DNA from: Chloroflexota bacterium
GTDB lineage: Bacteria; Chloroflexota; Anaerolineae; Caldilineales; Caldilineaceae
Length of the DNA: 5,664 nt
Direction: 5' to 3'
Assembly (NCBI GenBank): GCA_003451595.1
Contig: DMDA01000037.1
Location: 45,006 to 50,669, forward strand
Below, in pieces: positions 5,597 through 5,664 of the stretch. Position numbers and translations under genes: made by a program. The notes below the pieces were generated by a model, which was given only the letters and a program-made list of their open reading frames with translations, made no database searches and was not told the origin of the DNA. Within the stretch, counting starts at the first letter, position 1, and each line of letters opens with the position of its first letter.

Positions 5597-5664
5597 ATGC
5601 AACGCACAGAACTGGTAGCGTATCTGGACAACTACCTGCGCATTGCTGAGATCAAAGACTACGG
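5597..5664 (+). CDS. Nif3-like dinuclear metal-center protein, N-terminal fragment (cut by the window)
   Basis: Only 22 complete codons are present before the right edge. The peptide begins MQRTELVAYLDNYLRIAEI and continues KDY. This matches the characteristic start of Nif3/YbgI/YqfO-family proteins, in which an N-terminal helix with 'L..YLD..L.i..i.DY' precedes the 'GLQVEG' strand. Family members form hexameric rings with two metal ions per subunit. Their biochemical role is debated (often noted as GTP cyclohydrolase-like). None of the metal ligands falls inside the window, so the call rests on the N-terminus alone. GGAG lies 8 bases upstream. The 38-base gap from DUF951 is small enough for co-transcription. 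Confidence 0.75.
   Translation, partial: MQRTELVAYLDNYLRIAEIKDY

Overview
The window looks like a stretch of ordinary chromosome from a moderately GC-rich bacterium, most likely a member of the Chloroflexota. That placement is an inference from three things: base composition, a DUF951 protein next to a Nif3-like protein, and a membrane-anchored PIN/TRAM protein of the Bacillus YacL type heading a cysS-rlmB run. No marker in the window settles the taxonomy.

There are two divergent gene groups separated by a 263-base spacer (4229-4491).

Leftward group (minus strand, read from 4228 down to 1). It starts with a PIN/TRAM membrane protein (4228-3149). Next is cysteinyl-tRNA synthetase cysS (3117-1708), then the 23S rRNA 2'-O-methyltransferase rlmB (1711-932), which shares a 4-base ATGA overlap with cysS. 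Last is a GNAT-fold acetyltransferase-like gene (926 down to the window edge), cut off by the left end. Gaps are 31 bases, -4 bases and 5 bases, so this is very probably one operon devoted mainly to translation and RNA metabolism. The gene order is a shortened version of the yacL...cysS...rlmB cluster of Bacillus; the ispD, ispF, gltX, cysE and mrnC genes found between them there are absent here.

Rightward group (plus strand, 4492 to the right edge). It starts with a PIG-L/LmbE-family zinc deacetylase (4492-5343). Next is a 71-residue DUF951 protein (5343-5558) coupled to it through a TGATG stop/start overlap. The first 22 codons of a Nif3-like dinuclear-metal protein follow (5597 to the edge). 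The 38-base gap before Nif3 contains the end of a three-copy GTGAGGC heptamer repeat and a small hairpin.

The spacer between the groups must hold the promoters for both directions. It contains a 16-bp sequence repeated twice in tandem and a 12-bp inverted repeat, both candidates for regulator binding. There are no tRNA or rRNA genes, CRISPR arrays, insertion sequences or clear rho-independent terminators. I see no convincing undescribed system. The points most worth checking are the spacer repeats, the heptamer repeat that supplies the DUF951 stop codon, the altered acetyl-CoA loop of the GNAT protein, and the recurring small linkage PIG-L/DUF951/Nif3.
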